DNA of 27,681 nt, from assembly GCA_964403795.1 (NCBI GenBank), contig CAYOHP010000090.1, positions 1 through 27,681 of the forward strand, read 5' to 3'. The notes under the pieces are model-generated. The model was not told the origin of the DNA, did not search any database, and saw nothing but the letters and a program-made list of their open reading frames with translations. A program made the position numbers and the translations under genes. Position 1 is the first letter of the stretch. Every line of letters starts with the position of its first letter. The stretch comes from CAYOHP01 sp964403795 [NCBI: uncultured bacterium]. Its GTDB lineage: Bacteria; Muiribacteriota; UBA6191; CAZXTJ01. Shown here in pieces: positions 23,701-27,681 of the stretch.

Positions 23701-24320
23701 CGGGCCCGACGGAGCCAGGCCAGGGCGCCCCGGACCAGGTCCTGGGTGCGGGCCGCCTCGCCGAGTTCGGAGGCTGCATGGGCCATGGCGGCCTCGACCT
23801 CGTCCTCATCCATGCCCATGGCGGCCAGCGCCACCCGGGCCTCGTCGGTGGCTTGCCCCGACGCCGGAACCGGGACCACCGGACCCGGCCTTCCGCCCTT
23901 GCCGGGAGCGATCCCCAGCTGGGCCACCTTGTCCTTGGCCTCCAGGATCAGGCGGGCCGCGGTCCGCTTGCCGATGCCCGAGACCTTGGTGAAGAGCTTC
24001 TCGTCCCCGAGCAGCAGGCCCTGGACGATCTCACCGGGCTCGTAGAGGGAGAGGATGGCCAAGGCGGTCCGGGGGCCGATCCCGTTCACCCCGTCGAGCA
24101 GGCGGTAGAGAGCCACCTCGTCCCGGGTGAGGAAGCCGAAGAGCATCCAGGCATCCTCCCGGACCACCAGCTGGGTCCGGAACCGGACCGGGGTCCCCGG
24201 CTCGCCGATCGAGTCGAGGGTCCGCTGGGGGATGAAAATCCGGTAACCAATTCCGCCGGTATCGACGATGACATGGTCGGACCCCTTTTCCAGGAGCGTT
24301 CCATGGACGATGGCGATCAT
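23697..24320 (-). CDS. ruvA: Holliday junction branch-migration protein RuvA
   Basis: The 207-residue protein has the three RuvA domains: OB-fold (MIAIVHGTLLEKGSDHVIVDTGGIGYRIFIP), two helix-hairpin-helix motifs (LLDGVNGIGPRTALAIL ~73-90 and FTKVSGIGKRTAARLIL ~110-126), a flexible GKGGRPGPVVPVPASG linker, and domain III (DEARVALAAMGMDEDEVEAAM), which binds RuvB. It tetramerises on Holliday junctions and loads the RuvB motors. ruvB and ruvC are not adjacent, which is unusual because ruvA is commonly next to one or both. Instead it heads the MEMO-unknown-coil-pspA operon through a TTGA overlap. The start lacks a ribosome site, and TGCTACCGT ends 9 bases upstream. Confidence 0.95.
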   Translation of the reverse strand: MIAIVHGTLLEKGSDHVIVDTGGIGYRIFIPQRTLDSIGEPGTPVRFRTQLVVREDAWMLFGFLTRDEVALYRLLDGVNGIGPRTALAILSLYEPGEIVQGLLLGDEKLFTKVSGIGKRTAARLILEAKDKVAQLGIAPGKGGRPGPVVPVPASGQATDEARVALAAMGMDEDEVEAAMAHAASELGEAARTQDLVRGALAWLRRAR

Positions 24321-24329
24321 GGCCCGATC

Positions 24330-24338
24330 ACGGTAGCA
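24330..24338 (-). promoter_or_regulatory. Putative extended -10 promoter of the ruvA-pspA operon
   Basis: On the minus strand TGCTACCGT ends 9 bases before the ruvA ATG with no ribosome site between. This is one of the clearest examples of the leaderless arrangement in this window. Confidence 0.45.
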
Positions 24339-24358
24339 CTGGTGGGGGCCTGACTTCG

Positions 24359-24379
24359 ATCCGGAATCCGGAATCCGGA
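24359..24379 (+). repeat. Three tandem ATCCGGA units in the leader of the exported-protein gene
   Basis: The 7-base unit ATCCGGA is repeated exactly three times, ending 15 bases before the TTG start at 24395. It lies between divergent ruvA and this gene. It might be a protein-binding site or a small slippage repeat; the following GGAAGGA may serve as ribosome site. Confidence 0.45.
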
Positions 24380-24394
24380 AGGACGACGACGCAC

Positions 24395-25639
24395 TTGAAG
24401 CCGCAGCACATCCTTCTCGCTTGCCTGGTCGCGTTCGGGTCCGGAGCCGCGCATGCCGAGCGGGTGCTCTGGACCGAGACCGCGACCGTGCGGACCAAGA
24501 CCATCTTCGCCGACGACGGCACCCTCCTCTACCAGCAGAACTGGGACAAGGAGAGCCGGAAGCCGGGGGGCATGCCCTTCGACCGGAGGGCCGAGCACCA
24601 GGCCTGGGCCAAGGCGGCCGCCCGGTCGCCGGCCCACTACGGGACGCCCCCCGGGCCTGCCCATCCCCTTCCCCGGCATGGCGCGCCGGCAGGCAGCCCC
24701 CGGGCTCCCGGAGTGGGCATGCCGCATCCGGGCGCGGTGGAGTACTACGGGACCCCCGGCTCGGCCCAGGAGGCCTGGGCCCGCCAGGACGCATGGTTGG
24801 CCGGACCGTTCGCGGCCGGCGACGGCCGCGAGCTCTACGGGGCCGCTCCGGTGGCGACCGCTCCCGTCGCACCCCCAGGACCGGCGGCGGCCCCGGTCGA
24901 TCCGCGGGCCGCGGTCCGTGCCCCGCTCCCGCCGGCCGGTGCCCTCCGGCGCCCGGAGGGGTTCGAGGCTCCCGATCCGGAGTGGACCCGCCTCTACCGC
25001 AGCGCCCAGGCCCCGCTCCCCGAGCGGGACGCGGAGGGCCTTCCCCCGCCCCCGGTGGCCCCGGGGGGAGAGTTCGAGGCGACCGACCAGGATCCGGGAC
25101 TCATGCCCCGCGCTCCCCATCCCGACCATCCCGGCGAGACCGACATGCGCTTCTACAACCGGGTCGGAGGCAAGGTCCTCATGCGGCCCGACAACCTGGT
25201 CCGGGTCAAGGTCCTGGATGCCCTCACCTCGGCCCGCAACAAGCGGGGCGACACCTTCCGCTTCGTGATCCTCGAGCCCATCATGTACGGCCTCAGGACC
25301 CTGGTCCCGGCCGGCTCCAAGGGGATGGGACGGGTGGGTCGGGCCCGGTCCAGGGGACAGTTCGGCCGGGCCGGCACCCTGACCCTCGAGTTCGGCTCGG
25401 TCGACCTGCCCGGAGCCACCCCGGCCCGGATCTACCTGGCCGAGTCGGTGATCGCCCCGGATCCCAAGCAGACCGAGGCAGTGGCGTTGGGTGCCGCAGG
25501 TCTCCTCGCCTTCGGCCCCCTGGGGCTGGCCGGCGGCCTGGCCGTCAAGGGGGCGGACGTGATCGTCGAAGCCGGCTCGGTCTTCCACGTCGAGGTGGCG
25601 GTCGACGTACCCTATATGCATACTGCTAGTGGGTACTAG
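24395..25639 (+). CDS. Exported protein with Pro/Ala-rich middle and C-terminal beta domain
   Basis: The 414-residue protein starts at TTG with a signal peptide ending SGAAHA (residue 21). A short N-terminal segment (WTETATVRTKTIFADDGTLLYQQNW) is followed by ~200 residues rich in Pro, Ala, Gly and His, probably disordered. The last ~150 residues form a beta domain: NLVRVKVLDALTSARNKRGD, TFRFVILEPIMYGLRTLVPAGS, GRVGRARSRGQFGRAGTLTLEFGSVDL, a hydrophobic GAAGLLAFGPLGLAGGLAVKGADVIV, and a final strand. The alternation of 'resist change, allow tuning' strands resembles TrbI/VirB10-like and other envelope beta-barrel plugs, but I do not assign it. The end of the gene is unusually AT-rich. It precedes the second PspA-like gene by 66 bases on the same strand. 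Confidence 0.7.
   Translation: MKPQHILLACLVAFGSGAAHAERVLWTETATVRTKTIFADDGTLLYQQNWDKESRKPGGMPFDRRAEHQAWAKAAARSPAHYGTPPGPAHPLPRHGAPAGSPRAPGVGMPHPGAVEYYGTPGSAQEAWARQDAWLAGPFAAGDGRELYGAAPVATAPVAPPGPAAAPVDPRAAVRAPLPPAGALRRPEGFEAPDPEWTRLYRSAQAPLPERDAEGLPPPPVAPGGEFEATDQDPGLMPRAPHPDHPGETDMRFYNRVGGKVLMRPDNLVRVKVLDALTSARNKRGDTFRFVILEPIMYGLRTLVPAGSKGMGRVGRARSRGQFGRAGTLTLEFGSVDLPGATPARIYLAESVIAPDPKQTEAVALGAAGLLAFGPLGLAGGLAVKGADVIVEAGSVFHVEVAVDVPYMHTASGY
25607..25636. repeat. AT-rich inverted repeat at the 3' end of the exported-protein gene
   Basis: GTACCC (25607-25612) and GGGTAC (25631-25636) flank an 18-base AT-rich loop containing the palindrome TATGCATA (25615-25622). This is the lowest-GC patch in the window and overlaps the last codons (VPYMHTASGY). 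It could be a regulatory site for the PspA-like gene 70 bases downstream. Confidence 0.4.
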
Positions 25640-25678
25640 GACCAGGAGCCCTTCGCCGCCCCCCAGGCCCGCGAGTCC

Positions 25679-25687
25679 TGGTACCCT
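25679..25687 (+). promoter_or_regulatory. Putative extended -10 promoter of the second PspA-like gene
   Basis: TGGTACCCT ends 18 bases before the ATG at 25706, allowing a leader of only about 11 bases. It matches the TG[C/G]TANNNT element of other genes here. Confidence 0.35.
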
Positions 25688-25705
25688 GGAAGCGATCCGC
25701 TCACC

Positions 25706-26827
25706 ATGGGTTTCGTAGGTCGCGTCAAGGATTCCGTCCTCGCCCTGTTCGGGTACCCCACCAAGCCGCGCCCCGAACAGGTGATGGACAGCATGATCGC
25801 GACCATGTCGGTGAACCTTCGCAAGTCGAAGGGCCAGGTGGCGATCGTGCTGGCCAGCCAGAAGCGGCTGCAGGACCAGCTCCACCAGAACATGAACATG
25901 GTCACCCAGTACCAGGTGAAAGCCCTGGCTGCGGTGGGCCGGGGCGAGGACGAGCTGGCCCGCGACCTCCTCAAGAAGAAGAAGCGCTACGAGGAGACGG
26001 TCGAGCAGCTGAAGACCGAGCTGGGGCGCCACAAGGGCATCAGCGACGGGCTCATGGAGATGGTCCGCAAGCTCGAGTTGAAGCTCGAGGAGACCAAGCG
26101 CCAGAAGCTCCTGTTGCTCACCCAGAAGCAGTGCTTCGAGACCAGCCGCTCCATCGAGGAGGGCATGGAGGGACTCGAGGGGGGGCTCGGCTTCCAGGAG
26201 GTCCTGGAGGACCTCGAGGACGACGTCAACTCGCTGAAGTACGCCTCCACGATCGGGGTCCAGGTCGAGGCCGAACAGCTCGAGGACGACACCGGCGAAG
26301 CCCTGGCCCTGCCCGGGGAGACCTCGGGAGCCCGCCGCAACGCCATCGAGGACGAGCTCGAGGCCATGCGGGAGCGGATCGCCACCCAGGGTCTTCCCGA
26401 GCTCCCCCCGGAGACGGGAGCCGGGGGCGACCGCATCCTCCACGTGGTGGACGAGGAGGAGGAAGAAGAGGTCGGGATCCAGATCCTGGACACCCAGGGC
26501 GTCGATGCCCCGGCCTCGAGCGGTAGGGAGAGCGCCGGCCGCCGGCCGGCGTCGAGCCCGTCCCGCAAGCCCCGGTCCCCCGAGGAGACGCCCCAGACCG
26601 ACGAGGAGCCCGAGGCGGAAGCCGCGGCACCCCACGACGGCCCCGAGGACGGCGGCCCGGAGACCGAACCCGAGTCCGAGGAGACGACCGCCGAGGAAGA
26701 GCCCCCCCCGGTGCCCAGGCCCCCCAAGAAGGCGGCCGCCGCCCCTCCCCGACGTCCCGTGCCGAAGCCCGAACCGGCAGCCGAATCCGACGAGGACGAC
26801 GACGCCGGGATCGTGTTCCTCTCGTAG
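25706..26827 (+). CDS. Second PspA/IM30-like protein with long acidic, proline-rich tail
   Basis: Residues 1-160 of this 373-residue protein resemble PspA: an N-terminal amphipathic helix (MGFVGRVKDSVLALFG), then helices with AALAAVGRGEDELARDLLKKKKRYEETVEQLKTEL-like spacing and a KLELKLEETKRQKLLLLTQKQ coiled coil. Residues ~170-240 are acidic helices (FQEVLEDLEDDVNSLKYA). The last ~130 residues are a low-complexity tail rich in Glu, Asp, Pro, Ser and Arg (DEEEEEEVGIQIL, RPASSPSRKPRSP, PPVPRPPKKAAAAPPRRP), ending SDEDDDAGIVFLS. PspA proteins normally end near residue 220-240, so the tail is an addition that could recruit partners or limit polymerisation. Loss of the typical family C-terminus makes the assignment less certain than for the gene at 20402. 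Confidence 0.72.
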   Translation: MGFVGRVKDSVLALFGYPTKPRPEQVMDSMIATMSVNLRKSKGQVAIVLASQKRLQDQLHQNMNMVTQYQVKALAAVGRGEDELARDLLKKKKRYEETVEQLKTELGRHKGISDGLMEMVRKLELKLEETKRQKLLLLTQKQCFETSRSIEEGMEGLEGGLGFQEVLEDLEDDVNSLKYASTIGVQVEAEQLEDDTGEALALPGETSGARRNAIEDELEAMRERIATQGLPELPPETGAGGDRILHVVDEEEEEEVGIQILDTQGVDAPASSGRESAGRRPASSPSRKPRSPEETPQTDEEPEAEAAAPHDGPEDGGPETEPESEETTAEEEPPPVPRPPKKAAAAPPRRPVPKPEPAAESDEDDDAGIVFLS

Positions 26828-26870
26828 GCATCGCCCCTGCCTGGCGCAGGACTCGGACCTGGGTCAGGAC

Positions 26871-27548
26871 TCAGAGCTCGATGAGCTTCAGGGCGAACCG
26901 GCCCGCGCAGCGCCCGCAGGTATGGGTCACCCCCACCATCTCCAGGAAGGGCACCTGGTTGGGGTGATCGCAACGGGGACAGAACACGATGTTGTGGTCG
27001 TCGGGGAGACCGGGAGCCTTGGCCTTTCCCTTGACATAGGCCGCCTCGGCCTCGGCCCGGCTCTCGGCCAGGTTGCCATAGTCCAGGGCCTCCAGGGCGG
27101 TGAAGGCGGCCCGCTCTACCGGCTCGGGGGTCCCGTCGACCTGGAGGCGGGTGACGCCGTCGTCGGCCACCAGCTCGGTGTCCTTGGGCCAGGCGAAGCG
27201 GTAACCGGGAAGACCCGCCTTGTCCTGGAGCACGAACCAACGCTTGAAGCAGGTCTCGTGCAGGACCGCCACCAGGTCCCGTCCCCGCAGGGCCAGGACC
27301 ATGTCCCGGGGATCCTCGAGGGGCTTGCCGCAGTGGAGGCAGGCGTTACCCAGGTAGTCGGTGGAACGCAGCACCAAGGGCCGGATCCGCTGGGCGGCGC
27401 GTCCGAACACCTCTTCCGGGAACGGGAACAGCCGGAGCGGCTTGTCCCGCCCCCTCACCACCAGGAAGACCACGTCGTCGGGAGCCAGGAAGCAGCCCTG
27501 GCGTTCCGCCAGGGCCGAGAACAGGATGCCCGTGTCCCGGCTCGCCAT
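26871..27548 (-). CDS. Zinc-ribbon protein of unknown function
   Basis: The 225-residue soluble protein holds two likely zinc sites. The first uses NACLHCGKP (Cys70, Cys73) with LHETC (His97, Cys100). The second uses FCPRCDHPN and HTCGRCAGRF near the C-terminus, a treble-clef/zinc-ribbon arrangement. The N-terminal part (FLAPDDVVFLVVRGRDKPLRLFPFPEEVF) and the middle (ALEALDYGNLAESRAEAEAAYVKGKAKAPGL) are not recognised. Zinc ribbons of this kind bind nucleic acid or protein. The ATG at 27548 is chosen over the upstream in-frame start because TGCTACCTT ends 10 bases before it. It converges on the second PspA-like gene, with 43 bases between stops. Confidence 0.75.
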   Translation of the reverse strand: MASRDTGILFSALAERQGCFLAPDDVVFLVVRGRDKPLRLFPFPEEVFGRAAQRIRPLVLRSTDYLGNACLHCGKPLEDPRDMVLALRGRDLVAVLHETCFKRWFVLQDKAGLPGYRFAWPKDTELVADDGVTRLQVDGTPEPVERAAFTALEALDYGNLAESRAEAEAAYVKGKAKAPGLPDDHNIVFCPRCDHPNQVPFLEMVGVTHTCGRCAGRFALKLIEL

Positions 27549-27558
27549 GCCGCCCCCG

Positions 27559-27567
27559 AAGGTAGCA
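27559..27567 (-). promoter_or_regulatory. Putative extended -10 promoter of the zinc-ribbon gene
   Basis: On the minus strand TGCTACCTT ends 10 bases before the ATG at 27548. No ribosome site lies between, although the spacer is G-rich. Confidence 0.4.
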
Positions 27568-27643
27568 CCCCGGCGATCCTCGCGACTCCGGGACACGGAC
27601 CCCGCGAGTCGCCTCCCGTCACGTCGGGTGCGGGAAAGTAAGA

Positions 27644-27675
27644 GAGCCCCCGGTCGCGGTAGCGACCGGGGGCTC
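27644..27675. terminator. Perfect 14-bp hairpin at the right window edge
   Basis: GAGCCCCCGGTCGC (27644-27657) pairs exactly with 27662-27675 around a GGTA loop. Its resemblance to the 8112-8136 hairpin (pure GC stem opening AGCCCC) suggests a shared terminator style. It probably ends a gene lying beyond the right edge, on the minus strand. Confidence 0.65.
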
Positions 27676-27681
27676 GAAAGG

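Overview
The window is GC-rich (by eye well over 65 %) and densely coded. I read 27 protein genes on both strands, no RNA gene of a known family, no insertion sequence and no CRISPR array. No gap between genes exceeds 300 bases. Lipoproteins, exported c-type cytochromes, a chemoreceptor, a sigma-54 activator, two PspA-family proteins and RqcH point to a Gram-negative-type, motile or surface-sensing, respiring bacterium. Nothing fixes the phylum: protein families are recognisable but diverged, as in poorly sampled candidate lineages.

Layout. 1-3710: a FecR-domain exported protein cut by the window edge (-), then an IscU-like protein lacking one cluster cysteine, QueD and FolE (a pterin/7-deazaguanine pair overlapping by one base), and an exported SLH-like protein (+). 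3739-6864: a lipoprotein pair (a 5'-nucleotidase-like protein with eroded metal ligands and an unknown partner) and a triheme cytochrome (-). 6988-10400: a ComEC-like channel reduced to its membrane domain, a MerR-type regulator facing it, an LPS-kinase-like protein with an altered catalytic loop, and a diheme cytochrome. 10513-15471: TPR protein, RqcH, chemoreceptor, Nudix hydrolase (+). 15482-19409: an FHA/sigma-54 activator divergent from a membrane Ser/Thr kinase. 19410-20401: a compact unit with tandem 11-bp repeats, a -24/-12 promoter, a Gly-zipper lipoprotein gene and a very strong stem-loop terminator. 20402-24320: an operon read ruvA > MEMO-like > unknown 361-aa protein > two-TM coiled-coil protein > pspA (-). 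24395-27548: an exported protein and a second PspA-family protein with a long acidic tail (+), then a zinc-ribbon protein (-).

How it may fit together (inference): 15.5-26.8 kb reads as an envelope-stress neighbourhood. It has a kinase/FHA-activator pair, a sigma-54 promoter with an upstream repeat array driving a membrane-active lipoprotein, and two PspA-type membrane-remodelling proteins with uncharacterised partners. This is the best candidate for an undescribed system. Separately, several starts that lack a Shine-Dalgarno sequence have a TG[C/G]TANNNT -10-like element ending 7-10 bases upstream, which suggests leaderless transcripts.
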